A stretch of DNA of 64,000 nt from Propionibacteriaceae bacterium (GTDB lineage: Bacteria > Actinomycetota > Actinomycetes > Propionibacteriales > Propionibacteriaceae): assembly GCA_031262485.1 (NCBI GenBank), contig JAISHO010000009.1:31361-95360 (forward strand), read 5' to 3'. This document shows, piece by piece, positions 40,154 to 53,500 of this stretch. The translations under genes were made by a program, and so were the position numbers. Each line of letters starts with the position of its first letter. The stretch's first letter is position 1. Below the pieces are notes generated by a model. That model saw only the letters and a program-made list of their open reading frames with translations. It did no database searches and was not told the origin of the DNA.

Positions 40154-41479
40154 ATGACGACAGCGACGACAGGGATCATGGCGGCCGACGAGGTGGTGGG
40201 CATCGCCCGGGATCTCATCCGGATCGACACGTCGAATTACGGGCCGGGCGGGGATGGCCCTGGGGAGAGGGTGGCGGCTGAGTACGTCGCGGGTTTGCTC
40301 GACGAGGTGGGCATCGCTTCGACGACGGTGGAATCAGAATCGCGCCGGGCCAACGTCATCGCGCCGTGGGAACCGGAGGGTTGTGACAAGTCTCTTCCTC
40401 CGCTGCTCATCCATGGGCATCTCGATGTCGTTCCGGCTCAGGCGTCGGATTGGTCGGTCGATCCGTTCTCCGGTGAGATTCGCGACGGCGCGGTCTGGGG
40501 CCGGGGGGCCGTCGATATGAAGGATTTCGATGCGATGCTGTTGGCGGTGGTGCGTCAGCGGGTGCGCGAGAACCGCCCGCCGCGTCGACCGATCCGGCTC
40601 GTGTTCACGGCTGACGAGGAGTCGGGCGGTCGCCAGGGGGCGGTGTGGTTGGTGCGGAATCATCCGGATCTCGTCGCGGATTGCACGGAGGCGGTCGGCG
40701 AGGTTGGCGGGTTCTCGTTGACGGTCGGCGATCAGCGTCTTTATCTCATTCAGACGGCGGAGAAGGGGTTGGCGTGGCTTCGCCTCATCGCCGACGGGAT
40801 GGCCGGGCATGGTTCGATGCGCAACGCGGACAACGCGGTGACGGAGTTGGCGGAGGCGGTCGCCATGCTCGGCCGCTATGAGTGGCCGTATCAGATCCAC
40901 GAGGCGCAGCAGGGTTTCCTCGACGCGGTCGGCGAGATGCTCGGAGTGAAGATCGGTCCTGGGTCGGTTGAGGAGACGTTGGCCCGGCTCGGTTCGATTT
41001 CCCGCATGGTCGGGGCGACGATGAGCCACACGGTCAATCCGTCGATGCTGGAGGCGGGTTACAAGGTCAATGTCATCCCCGGTCAGGCGACGGCTGGGGC
41101 GGATGGCCGTTTCATCCCGGGGCGACGCGACGAGTTCATCGCCCAGGTCGAGGAGATCGTCGGCCCGAAGGTGCGCGTCGAGATCACCCACGAACAGACC
41201 GGCGTTGAAGCGCCCTTCGGAACTGATCTCGTCGAGGCGATGCGCCGCAGCCTCGCCGCCGAGGACCCAGGAGCCCGGATCGCCCCCTATCTCCTCTCCG
41301 CCGGCACCGACGCGAAGGCATGGAGCGAGCTCGGCATGAACTGCTACGGCTTCGTGCCACTGCGTCTGCCGGCTGACCTCGACTTCGTCGGCATGTTCCA
41401 CGGCGTCGACGAGCGTGTGCCCGTCGACTCCCTGGAGTTCGGCTGCCGGGTGCTCGATCGGTTCCTCGACCTCGCCTGA
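40154..41479 (+). CDS. M20 family metallopeptidase (ArgE/DapE/carboxypeptidase type)
   Basis: About 441 residues. Metal ligands are visible in LIHGHLDVVPA, GRGAVDMKDF and TADEESGGRQGA, where the EE pair holds the catalytic base; GHGSMRNADNAV contributes the lid-domain His. The protein is a two-zinc amidohydrolase or dipeptidase acting on an N-acyl or peptide substrate that cannot be named. ATG 40154 is preferred; 40142 is possible, and neither has a clear ribosome binding site. Confidence 0.9.
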   Translation: MTTATTGIMAADEVVGIARDLIRIDTSNYGPGGDGPGERVAAEYVAGLLDEVGIASTTVESESRRANVIAPWEPEGCDKSLPPLLIHGHLDVVPAQASDWSVDPFSGEIRDGAVWGRGAVDMKDFDAMLLAVVRQRVRENRPPRRPIRLVFTADEESGGRQGAVWLVRNHPDLVADCTEAVGEVGGFSLTVGDQRLYLIQTAEKGLAWLRLIADGMAGHGSMRNADNAVTELAEAVAMLGRYEWPYQIHEAQQGFLDAVGEMLGVKIGPGSVEETLARLGSISRMVGATMSHTVNPSMLEAGYKVNVIPGQATAGADGRFIPGRRDEFIAQVEEIVGPKVRVEITHEQTGVEAPFGTDLVEAMRRSLAAEDPGARIAPYLLSAGTDAKAWSELGMNCYGFVPLRLPADLDFVGMFHGVDERVPVDSLEFGCRVLDRFLDLA

Positions 41480-41480
41480 G

Positions 41481-41522
41481 AGGCATGTTCGTGCGCTTTT
41501 GGAAAAGTGCACGAACGTGCCT
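41481..41522. terminator. Long bidirectional hairpin between the M20 peptidase and the giant gene
   Basis: The arms 41481-41494 (AGGCATGTTCGTGC) and 41509-41522 (GCACGAACGTGCCT) pair along 14 bases with one G-T wobble. Inside, CTTTT and AAAAG pair again. It begins two bases after the peptidase stop and faces the convergent giant gene. Confidence 0.75.
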
Positions 41523-41572
41523 ACTCTTTGAACGAGTCATGCGTGCCCCGGTTCACTGACCGGCTGCCAATC

Positions 41573-44500
41573 TCACCCCACTCGCGCCCGACGCATCATC
41601 ACCGCACCGGTTCCGACGCAGACCAACGCCAGCAGGAGGAACCAGGCGGCCGTGTTCGCCCCGGTGCCGGGGATGACGATGTCGCCGATCCCGCCGAGGC
41701 CGGTCGACGGCGGTTCGGGCAGTTCGAGGACGACGCTGGCCGCCTCGGAGCTGATCTCGCCTTCGCCGTCGCTGACGGGTTCCTCGGTGTCGGTGACGCC
41801 GGGGATGTCGAAGCGGGCGACGGCGGTGTTGACGATGCGCCCGAGCCGGCTGTCGGCTTCGGTGATGCGGTAGGTGGCGGCGGCGCTGATCGACTCGCCG
41901 GGGCGTAGCCTGCCGGTGACCTCGGAGGGCCACTGGCCGTAGGTGAGCTCGCTCAGCCCGGGCATGTCGTCGTTGATGGTGACGTCGGTCAGCGTGACGT
42001 CGCCGGTGTTCGTCGTCGTGAAGCGGAAGATGACGATGTCGCCGGGCAGGCCAGCAGCCCCTTCGGCCAGTTCGCCGGTTTTGGCCAACGAGACCGCGGG
42101 ATGGATCTGCAGGGGCGTTTGCATCGTCGAGTCGGCTTCGACGATGCGTGGCTCGTCGTTGTCGTCGAGGATGTTGATGTAGTTCCCGTCGAGGTCGACG
42201 AGCGGCTGTCCGTCGGAGTCGGTGGCGACTTCGGCGCCGGTGGTGCGCACCTGGTTGTACACCGATCCGGAATCGACGTCCGTTTGGCTGAGTCGATATT
42301 CGGCGGTGGCCGTGACGGTCTCCTGCGGCAGGAGGACGCCGTCGCCGGTAGGCCATTCGCCCCAGACGATCTCGTCGGTGTCGAGGATGTCGTCAAGGGT
42401 GATGTCGGTGAGCACCGTCGAGCCGACGTTCGTCACCTCGTAGGTGAAGATCATCGTGTCGCCGACTTGCCCGGAGGCCCCGTCGAGGTCGCCTTCGAGG
42501 AAGACGGCGATGCGCGGCATCGTCGAGACAGTGCACTGGTCGCCCTCGCAGCTGGCGGGCACGCGCTCCCCGGTCGGCACGAGGTAGTTGACGATGCGGT
42601 TGTTGGCGCTGTCGAGGCGTCGGGCCGATTCGGGTTTGACGGTCACCTCGTAGGTGATGGTCGCGACCTCGTGGGCGGGCACGTAGCCGGCGATCTGGAA
42701 GGAGTCGTCGACCTCGGCGACGGTGAGGCTGTCGTGGGAGACGACGGGCATCGCGGTGATCGTCGCGTCGTCGAGCACGTCGGCCAGCGCGTCGGTGTGG
42801 CCGACGATCGCCTCGCCGGCGCCCTTGGCGTTGTCGAAGGTGAGCGTGTAGGCGACGACGTCGCCGCTGGTGACGGCGCGCCCGGCCAGATCGTTGGTCT
42901 TGATGGCGACGAGCGCGTCGACGAGGTTCTCCGAGCAGGCCGGGTCGATCGTGCCGCTGCGCAAAGCGCGTCCGGCGGGCATCGGCAGCGGGCACCGGTC
43001 GGGTTCGGCGGGCGCTTCCGAGCCGGTGATGAGCCGGTTGGTGAGGATGGCGTCGCCCAGATCCTGGACGGCGTCGATTTCGACGAGGTAGGTGACGGTG
43101 ACGCTCATTCGGGCGGGCACTGTGCCGGTGACGTGGAAGATCCCGTCGGCGCCGATGGGGCTGGCGGTCAGCCCCTGATACGAGCTGATCGGCTGGCTGA
43201 CGATCGTGGCGTCGTCGAGCACGGCGCGGGCGTCGTCGGTGTGCTCCACCGGAGCGGGCACCGTGCCTTGGGAGTTGTCGAAGGTGAGCGTGTAGGTGAT
43301 GGTCTGCCCGGGCGTCACAAGACCGGTGACCCCGGAGGTCTTCGACGGGATGAGCCCGGAGACCCCGGCGCTCGTGCACCGTGGATCGTCGCCTTCACGG
43401 CAGTTCGGTGTCGTCGGATGATCCGGATCCGGGTTCGACGGCGTGGCCGGCTGGTTCGGATCGCCCGGATCGGTCGGGTTGTTCGGGTTCTGCCCGGTGC
43501 GGAAGAGGAAGTTGACGGCGGCATGGTCGCCCTGTTGGGCGATCGGCTTGGCGACCGCCGTGTAAACGAGCGCACGGGTCTGACCGGCCGGCACCTCGCC
43601 GGTGACGCTGAAGGAGGCCCCGTCGTTGGCCGGCGTGACGGTCAATCCATCGGCGGAGGCGGGCATGGTGACGACGGCGTCGTCGACGAGGGCGGCGAGG
43701 TCATCGGTATGGTCGACAGTCGCGGTCTCAACTCCGGCGGTGTTGTCGAAGGTGAGGGTGATCGTCATCTCGTCGCCCGGGTTGAGCGTCTCGTGCGGCG
43801 CTGTCGTCGTCTTCGTGGCGACGAGGTCCCCCGCTGGGTGGGTGGAGCATTGCGTCTCCCCCACCGCGCAGTCGGGCACGCCGGGCGCGTTCGGATCGTT
43901 CGGATCGGGATCCGGATAGTTCGGGCTGGCCGGATTGTCCGGGTTGTACGGGTGTTGCCCATTCTTGAAGAGGACGTTGACGAGGTCGTCGTCGCCCCGT
44001 TCGGCGGCCGGCAGGACGCGCACCCGGTAGCTGACGGTGACGATCTGCCCAGCTGGGACCTCCCCGGCGAAGCGGAGGGCCTGCGCCAAGCGGGCCGTCG
44101 AGAGCACCCGGGAGGAGAGCACGGGGCCGTCCCACCATTCGGCGTCGTCGAGGACGCCCTTGAGATCGTCGGTGTGGTCGACCCGCGCCGGCGTGGCGCT
44201 GCGGCTGTTGTCGAAGGTGAGCGTGAATTGGAGCACGTCGCCCTCGTTGACGATCGATCCGGCGGCCGGGTCGGAGGTCTTCGTGACGACGAGGTCGCCG
44301 ACCGGGTTGCTGGCGCACTCCCCCGAGCTGGTGTCGCAGTCCGGCAGTCGTCCGCCGGGATAGTTCGGGTTCGTCGGGTCGTCCGGGTTGTTCGGATTCG
44401 CCCCCGTCGGGAAGATGAAGTTGCGCAGCGTCTCGTCGCCGCGAACGTTCTCCGGCAGGATCCGCATCCGGTAGGTGACGGTGGCGGTGGCGCCGACAGG

Positions 44501-47500
44501 CAGCTCACCGGTGATCCGCAGCGAGAGGTCGCTCTTCTCCACCGCGAGAGTCCCGCCGCCGTCGATGGCGACGACCGGGTCGTTCCACCACTCGGCGTCG
44601 TCGAGGACGCCCTTGAGATCGTCGGTCTCGTCGACGACCGCGGTCACGACGTTGCGTGTGTTGTCGAAGGTGAGGCGGTACTGGACGATGTCGCCGGTGT
44701 TGACAGTGACGCCGTTGGCCGGATCGACGCTCTTGACGACGCGCAGCGGGTTCGCCCCGATGCCATGCTCGACGCAGGAGGGGTCGCCCTCGGCGCATTC
44801 GGGATGGTTCTGCGTCGGGTCGTTCGGATCATACGGGTCAGACGGATCGTTGTCGGCGAAGTTCGGATTCGTCGGATCATCCGGGTTGTTCGGGTTCTGC
44901 CCGGTGCGGAACAGCAGGTTGACGAGATCGCCATCGCCGCCGTCGTTGTCACGACGGACATCTTGCTTGACGATGGCGTCGTAGACGACAGTGCGAACCT
45001 CCCCGGCCGGCACAGAGCCGGTGACGCGGAAGGAGGCTCCGTCGTCGGCCAAGGCGAGGAGGAGCCCGTCGATGGCGGTCAGTCCGGTGATGTCGGCGTC
45101 GTCGACGACGGCTTTGAGGTCGTCGGTGTGGTCCACCTCGGCTGCCACGTCTGAGGTGGAGTTGTCGAAGGTGAGGGTGTAGGAGACGGTCTGGCCGGGC
45201 ACGAGGACGGTCGCGACATCCGGGTCGGCCGTCTTGGTGACGACGAGCCCGCCGACGGGGTTGGCCGCGCAGGACGCGTCGTCGGCGCAGTCGTCGGAAC
45301 CGGGACGGTTCGGATCGTCCGGGTCGAGCGGCGCGTTCGGGTTGGCCGGGTCTTCCGGATTGAAGGGGTGCTGCCCGGTGCGGAAGACGGTGTTGACGAG
45401 TTCGTCGTCGCCTCGTTCCTCCGCCGCGGAGACGCGCACCCGGTAGGTGACGGTCGCGCTCGCGCCGGCGGCGATCTCGCCGGTGACGACGAGGGCTTGA
45501 TCGGCGAGGATGGCGGTGACGCCCGATCCTGAGATCACGGGGCCGTCCCACCAGTCGGCGTCGTCGAGGACGCCGATGAGATCGTCGGTGTGGGCGATCG
45601 CGGCGGCGGTCGTGCCGGCGGTGTTGTCGAAGGTGAGGGTGTAGGCGACGACGTCGTCGGCGTTGACGGTCACGCCCTCGCCGGGGTCGGCCGTCTTCGT
45701 GACGACGAGCGCGCCGGCCGGGTTGGCCGTGCAGGGCCCGTCGGCCGGGTCGCAGCTAGGAACGACGTCCGTGTTGTCCGGATCGTTCGGGTCCCCAGGC
45801 TCGTCGTCGTGGTTCGGGTTCGACGGATCGCCCGGGTTGTACGGGTTTTGACCGTCACGGAAGACGAAGTTGGCGATCACATCGTCGCCGCGTTCGGCTT
45901 CAGGCAGAACGCGCACCCGGTAGGTGACGGTCGCGCTGGCGCCGGCCGGCAACTCGCCGGTGAGGTGGAGCGCTTGGCCGACCAACTCAGCGGCGATGAT
46001 CGTCGGGTCGCTGACGACGGCGTCGTTCCACCACGTGGCGTCGTCGAGGACGCCCTTGAGGTCGTCGATGTGGTCGATCGTGGCCGCCTCAGCTCCCTGC
46101 GTGTTGTCGAAGGCGAGGGTGTACTGGAGCACGTCTCCCTCGTTCACCTCCGTGCCCGCAGCCGGGTCGACGGTCTTGGTGACGGTCAACGCGCCGACGC
46201 TGTGCTCGGTGCACGGCCCGGCCGCCGGATCGCAAGCCGGAAGCTCGTCACCGGGATAATTCGGGTTCGTCGGGTCGTCCGGGTTGTTCGGGTTCGACCC
46301 CGTCGGGAAGACGAAGTTGCGCAGGGTGTCGTCGCCGCGTTCAGCGGCGGGCAGGACGCGCACCCGGTAGGTGATGCTCGTGCTCGTGCCGGCGGCCACC
46401 TCCCCGGTGATCCGCAGCGACGCGTCGGCTCGTTCGACGGCGAGCGCGCCGCCGGAGACGGTCGGCCCGTCCCACCACTGGGCGTCGTCGAGGACGCCCT
46501 TGAGGTCGTCCGTCTCGTCGACGACGACGGACGTGGCGCCCGTGCTGTTGTCGAAGGTGAGCGTGTAGGCGATGACGTCGCCCGCGTTGACGGCGCCACT
46601 GGCCGGGCTGGCCGTCTTCGTCACCTCGAGCGCGGCGACCTCGGCGACCGTGCACTGGGCGTCGTCGGCCGGGCACACCGGATGCCCCTCGGAGCCGTCC
46701 GAGGGGATCGGGATCCCGCCGTCGGGGTCGCCCCCGGCGGGCGCGTCGCTGAAGTTCGGGTCGGCCGGATCAGCCGCGTTGTTCGGGTTGTTGCCCGTGG
46801 TGAAGGCGAAGTTCGCCGCCGAGCGGTCGCCCAGCTGATCGAACGGTTTGATCCACGCGACGTAGGTGAGTTCGTAGGTCGTCTTCGCCGGAACTTCACC
46901 GGTGACGGTGAAGGAGGCGCCGTCGGCGGCCGGAGCCACGGTGAGATCGGCGGTCGAAGAGGGCATCTCGACGTCCGCGTCATCGACGAGGGCGGAGAGG
47001 TCGTCGGTGTAGCTGACGGGCGCGGGAACGGAATCGTCGTTGACGATCGTCAAGGTGAACTCGACCCGCTGGCCAGGCACGACGACACCGCCGTCATGGT
47101 CGGCCGTCTTCGTGAGGGTGACGCGCGCGACGTGGCTCTCGACGCAGGTGACGGTCGAAGGATCGCACGGCGGCAACGTGCCCTCCCCGCCGTCGGCGGG
47201 ATCGCTGGGATCGCCGCTCGGGTCGTCGGTGGGGCCACCAGTGGAACCGTCCGAGGGGCCGCCGCTGGGATCGCCCGTGGAACCGTCTCCGGGATCACTC
47301 CCCTCCGAAGGCCCACTCGTCGGTCCGTCCGACGGTTCGCCGGTCGGGCCATCGCTGGGGTCGGTCGGGCCGTCATTCGGTCCGTCTGAGGGGTCCTCGG
47401 AAGACGGATCGTCGGAATAGTTCGGATCCGACGGATCGGCCGTGTTGTTCGGGTTCTCCCCCGTCGGGAAGACGAAGTTGCCGACGCGCTGGTCGCCGAG

Positions 47501-50500
47501 TTGGTCGGCTGGTTTGACGACGGCGTCGTAGCTGAGCGTGACGATCTGGCCGGCCGAGATCGTCCCGGTGACAGCGAAGGACGCGCCATCGGCCGCCGGG
47601 GTGACGGTCAGCCCGTCAACCGAGCCGGGCATGGTGACGATCGCATCGTCGACGACACCCTTGAGGTCGTCGGTCATCTCAATCGTCGCGTCCACCGCGT
47701 TGGTGGAGTTGTCGAAAATGAGCGTGAAGGTGAGCCGCTCCCCCGGGATGAGCGGGGTGGAGTTGTCGGGCGTCACCGTCTTCGTCACGGCGACGACAGG
47801 CGTGACCGTGCACAACGTCCCCTCAGGGCAGAGCTCGCACTCCCCCGCCGCCGGATCGCACGGCGCAGCGCAAGTCGCGTCCCCCTCAGGGCACGGCGGC
47901 ACGACGCAAGCCTCGTCGGCCGGGTCGCAGACGGCGCCGATGAGCCGGTTGCCGATGGAGCGGTCGCCCAGGGTGGCAGGGCCATCGACGACGGCAGTGT
48001 AGGTGACGATCGTCTGTTGGCCGGCCGGCACGAAGCCGGTGATCTCGTAGACGCCGGTGGTGGTCTCGGTGATGGTGAGCCCCTCGGCCGAGGCGGTGGG
48101 CGCGCCGGTGATCGTGGCGTCGTCGATGAGGGCGCGAGCGTCGTCGGTATAGGCGACGGGCGCTTGAGCGGTGCCTTGCCGGTTATCGAAAGTGAGCGTG
48201 TAGGTCAGCTTCGATCCGGTCTCAACGACGACCCCGCTTGCCGGGTCGACCGTCTTAGAGACGTGCAGGTCGGGGATCGCCTCGATCCGCGTCAGCGCGC
48301 AGAGCGGCGAATCCGGGTCGCATTCCGGGTAGGCCTGCTCCGGGTCGCCCGGGTCATACGGGTTCTCCGGGTCGTTGTCGGCGAAGGTCGGACTGGCCGG
48401 GTCGTCGGGGTTGTTCGGGTTCTCCCCGGTGATGAAGACGTAGGCCGCTGCGGCTTTGTCGCCCAGTTCGGTGTCGGGTTTGACGGTCGCCTCCCACGTG
48501 ATCGTCGCGACGGCGTCGGGCGGCAGGGTTCCGGTGACCGTCCAGGAGTCGCCATTGGGCGTCACCGTGAGGCGGTCGTCGTTCGTCGTCGGCGCGCTCG
48601 TGATCGTCGCGTCGTCGATCACAGCTTTGATGTCGCCGGTGTAGTCGATCGGCACGTCGATGGTGGAACCGGCCGTGTCGAGGGTGACGGTATAGGTGAT
48701 GGTGTCGCCAGGAACGGGCGGCTCTTCGCCGGAGACGACGGCGTCGAGGCTGACGTCGACGCGGGCTAGGGCGTGCGTCGTGCACTGGTCCCCCTCACAG
48801 GGCGGAGTCGTCCCGCCGTCGTTCGGATCGTTCGGGTCGGAGCCGTCGTCGTGATTCGGGTTCGTCGGATCGTCCGGGTTGTTCGGGTTCTGTCCGGTGC
48901 GGAAGAGGAAGTTGACGAGGGTGTCGTCGCCGGCCGGCTCACGGTGGAGCGTGGCGGTGTAGGTGACGGTGGCGATCTCTCCAGGCGCGACGGTTCCGTT
49001 GACGCGGATGGCGTCGCCGGAGCGGACGGCCACGACTCCCCCGGCGGCGACGGGCGCGCCGATCTCGGCGTCGTCGGTCAAGCCCTTGAGGTCGTCGGTG
49101 TGGGCGACGTTCGCCGCCACCTCACCAGCAGAGTTGTCGAAGGTGAGGGTGTAGACGATGATCTGACCGGGCACGACGACCGAGCCCGGGGCCGGGTCGG
49201 AGGTCTTCGTCGCGACGAGGTCGCCGATCGGGTTGGTGGCGCACGTCGTCACCGCCGGGTCGCAGGCCGGCAGGTCGTCGCCCGGATAGTTCGGATTCGC
49301 CGGGTCGTCCAGATTGTTCGGGTTCGCGCCGGTCGGGAAGAGGAAGTTGGCGAGCGCGCTGTCGCCGCGTTCGGCCTCATCGAGGACGCGGACGCGGTAC
49401 GTGACGGTCGCGGTGGCGCCGGCGGGCAGGTCGCCGGTGACGCGCAGCGAGAGGTCGGCTCGTTCGACGGTGATGAGGTCGGCGGGCAGCGCGCCCGTTC
49501 CCTCACCGGAGTTGTCGGAGCCGGAGGCGTCGGTGGTCTCCGTGCCCGTGGGCGTCGTCGCGCCGTCGTCCGTGCCGCTTCCGTCACCCGATCCGCTGTC
49601 GCCAGCGCCACTCCCCTCGTCGGTGGCGGCGGGGCCGGTGATGGCGACGACAGGCCCATCCCACCACGTGGCGTCGTCGAGGACTCCCTTGAGATCGTCG
49701 GTGCGGTCGATGGCCGCCTCTGCGGTCGAGGCGGAGTTGTCGAAGGTGAGGGTGTACTGGAGCACGTCTCCCGCGTTGACCTCGGTGCCCGCGGTCGGGT
49801 CGGCGGTCTTGGTGACGACGAGCCCGCCGATCGGGCTGACGACGCACTCCGGATCATCGTCGCACTCGCCGGCCGGTCCGTTCGGGTCGTCCGGGTCGAT
49901 GGGCGCGTTCGGGTCATCCGGGTTCTCTGGGTTGAACGGATGCTGCCCGGTGCGGAAGACGGTGTTGACGAGCGTGTCGTCGCCCCGGTTCGCGGCCTCG
50001 GAGACGCGCACGCGGTAGATGACGGTCTCGGTGGCGCCGGCGGCGATGCTGCCGGTGATGTCGAGGGCTTCGTCGACGAGGTTGACCGTCATCATCGAGT
50101 CGGTCGCCAACGGGCCGTCCCACCAGTCGGCGTCGTCGAGGACGCCGGAGAGGTCGTCGGTGTGGGCAACGGTCGCAACGGCTGTTCCGGCGCTGTTGTC
50201 GAAGGTGAGGGTGTAGGTGACGATGTCGGCGGCGTTGACGACGGCGCCCTCGCCCGGGTTGACGGATTTCGTGACGACGAGTGCGCCGGCCGGGTTGACG
50301 GTGCAGGGCCCGTCGGCCGGGTCGCACTCCGGCAGGACGCCGGGGTTGTTCGGGTCGTCCGGATCGCCAGAATCGTCATGGTTCGGATTCGACGGATCGC
50401 CCGGGTTGTTCGGGTTCTGCCCGTCGCGGAAGAGGAAGTTGGCGATCGTCGCGTCGCCGCGCTCGTCGATCGGCTTGACGCGCACCCGGTAGACGACAGT

Positions 50501-53500
50501 CGCGCTCGCCCCCGCCGGAAGCTCGCCAGTGATAGCGAGGGCTTGGCCGTTCAAGGTCGCCGTGACGGCAGAGGCGTCCACCCCGGTGGCGGTGACGACG
50601 GCGTCGTCCCACCACTCGGCGTCGTCGAGGACGCCCTTGAGGTCGTCAATGTGATCGAGGGTCGCCGTAGCGGTGCCCGCCGTGTTGTCGAAGGTCACCG
50701 TGTACTGAAGCACGTCGCCCGCGTTGACCTCCGTGCCCGCCGCCGGGTCGACCGACTTGCTGGTGACGAGCGCGCCCGTCGTGTGCTCCGTGCAGGGCCC
50801 CGCGGCCGGGTCGCACGCCGGAAGCTCGTCGCCCGGATAGTTCGGGTTCGCCGGGTCGTCCGGGCTGTTCGGGTTCGACCCTGTCGGGAAGACGAAGTTG
50901 CGCAGGGTCCCATCGCCCGCGCCCGCAGCGCTGTCGGCCGCCGGGGCGAGAACGCGCACCCGGTAGGTGACGGTCGCCGTCTCCCCCGCCGGCACCGTGC
51001 CGGTGACGCGCAGCGAGGCCTCGGCCCGTTCCACAGCGAGCGTGCCGCCGATGATCGTCGGCCCGTCCCACCACTGGGTGTCGTCGAGGACGCCCTTGAG
51101 GTCGTCCGTCTGGTCGACAGCCGCTGGACCTGTGCCAGCGGTGTTGTCGAAGGTGAGGGTGTAGGCGATGACATCGCCCGCGTTGACGACGCCGCCCGAC
51201 GGGCTGGCCGTCTTCGTCATCTCGAGAGCGGCGACGTCGGCGACGGTGCACTGGGCGTCGTTCGCCGCGCATTCGGGGTGCCCGCCGTCGTCCGAACCGT
51301 CGGTCGGGCTCGTCGTCGAGCCAGTCGGCCCATCGCTCGGGTCTCCACCATCGCTCGGGTCGCCGGTAGATCCGCCCGAAGGATCGCTTGTGGAACCATC
51401 GGAGGGGCCGTCCGTGGGATCCGCCCCGTCGCTGGGCCCATCAGAGGGATCGCCGCCCGAACCGTCACTCGGGCCGTCCGTGGGCTCACCGGTGGAGCCG
51501 TCCGAAGGGTCGGTCGGCCCATCGCTCGGCTCCCCCGAGGGGTCGCCGGAGCCGTCGTCGAAGTTCGGGTCGGTCGGGTCAGCCGGGTTGTTCGGATTGT
51601 TGCCCGTCGTGAAGGCGAAGTTCGCCGCCGAACGATCGCCCAGTTGGTCGAACGGCTTGATCCACGCGACATAGGTCAACTTGTACGTCGTCTGCGCCGG
51701 AACCGTGCCAGAAACCGTGAACGATGCGCCATCGCCAGCCGGTGTCACAGTGAGATTGGCCGTCGAAGCCGGCATGGTGACGTCCGCGTCGTCGACGAGG
51801 GCGGAGAGGTCGTCGGTGTAGCTGACGGTCGCCGGGATCGTGTCGTCGTTGCTGATCGTCAGGGTGAATTCGACGCGCTGTCCAGCCACGACAACATCGC
51901 CGTCGTGGTCAGCGGTCTTCCTGATAGTGACGCGCGCCACGTCGTTCTCGGCGCACGCGGTGACGGCAGGATCGCACGCAGGCAAACCACCCTCACCGGA
52001 GGGATCGCTGGGATCACCCGTGGAACCGTCCGACGGGTCGCCTGTGGGATCGGTCCCGTCCGAGGGCCCGGTCGTCGGCCCCTCCGAGGGGTCGCCGGAA
52101 GACGGATCGTCGGCGTAATTCGGATCAGTCGGATCGGCTGGGTTGTTCGGGTTCTCCCCTGTCGGGAAGACGAAGTTGCGCACGTGCCGGTCGCCGAGTT
52201 GGGTAGCCGGTTTGACGACGGCGTCGTAAGTGAGCGTCGTGACACCCCCGGCCGGAATCGTCCCGGTGACGGCGAAGGATGCGCCATCGTCGGCTGGCGT
52301 GACGGTGAGCCCGTCAGCCGAGGCGGGCATCGTGATGGTCGCGTCGTCGACGGCGCCCTTGAGGTCGTCCGTCATCGCGATCGTCGCGTCCACCGCATCG
52401 GTGGAGTTGTCGAAGGTGAGCGTGAAGGTGAGTCGCTCCCCAGGGATGAGCGGCGTGGCCGGGTCGTGCGACATCGTCTTCGTCACGACGACGACCGGGC
52501 TAGCAGTGCACAATGTTCCTTCGGGGCAAGGGGCGCACTCACCCGCTGTCGGATCGCACGGCGGAGCGCAAGTCGCGTCCCCTTCCGGGCACGGCGGCAC
52601 GACGCAGCTCTCGTCTGCCGGGTCGCAGACGGCAGCGATGAGTCGGTTGCCGAGTGAGCGGTCACCGATGCCGGCGGGCCCGTCGACGGTGGCGGTGTAG
52701 GTGACGGTCGTCTGCCGACCGGCGGGCACGTGGCCGGTGATCTCGTAGACCCCGTCGGCGGTGCGTGTGACGGTCAGTCCGCTGCCGGTGACGATGGGCG
52801 AGGCGGTGATCGTGGCGTCGTCGATGACCCCCCGGGCGTCGTCGGTGTAGGCGACGGGCGCTTGGGCTGTTCCTTGCCGGTTGTCGAAGGTGAGGGTGTA
52901 GGTGAGGGTCGAGCCGGTCTCGACGGCCACGCCGCTGGACGGATCGACCGTCTTGGAGACGTGCAGGTCGGGGATCGCCTCGAGGTGGACGACGGAGCAT
53001 AACCCGCTGGACGGGTCGCATTCCGGGTAGGCCTGCGCTGGGTCGGTCGGATCATACGGATCAGTCGGGTCGTTGTCGGCGAAGGTGGGCGAGTCGGGGT
53101 CGGCCGGGTTGTTCGGATTCTCCCCGGTGATGAACACATAAGCGCCGGCGGCCTTGTCGCCGAGTTCGGTGTCGGGTTTGACGGTCGCCTCCCAGGTGAC
53201 GGTGGCGATGGTGTCGGGCGGGAGCACGCCGGTGGCGATCCAGGCCTCCTCGCCGAGGATGGCGACGAGGTCGGGGTCCGAGGAGGTCGGCCCGCTCGTG
53301 ATGGTCGCGTCGTCGAGGAGGGCTTTGAGGTCGCCGGTGTAGTCGACGGGCACGTCGATGTCGGATCCGGTCGTGTCGAAAGTGACGGTGTAGGTGATGG
53401 TATCGCCGGGCACGGGCGGCTCATCACCGGAGAAGGTGACCTCGAGGGTGACGTCGAGCTTGCCCAGCTGGTGGGTCGTGCACTGGTCGCCCTCACAGGG

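Noticed and set aside
41573..41800. Classical LPXTG motif at the end of the giant protein
   Set aside because: No exact LPXTG; LPEPPSTG does not fit, and the best match is IPGTG just before the hydrophobic helix. I report it only as a sorting-like signal.
48773..52657. 1,294-residue open frame on the plus strand opposite the giant gene, and similar long ones at 42101-45154, 45590-47389 and 59255-61306
   Set aside because: They are rich in Arg, Gly, Val, Asp and Glu with no domain, and arise because high-GC codons on the minus strand leave few stops in the antisense frame. The repeated nature of the giant gene lengthens them.
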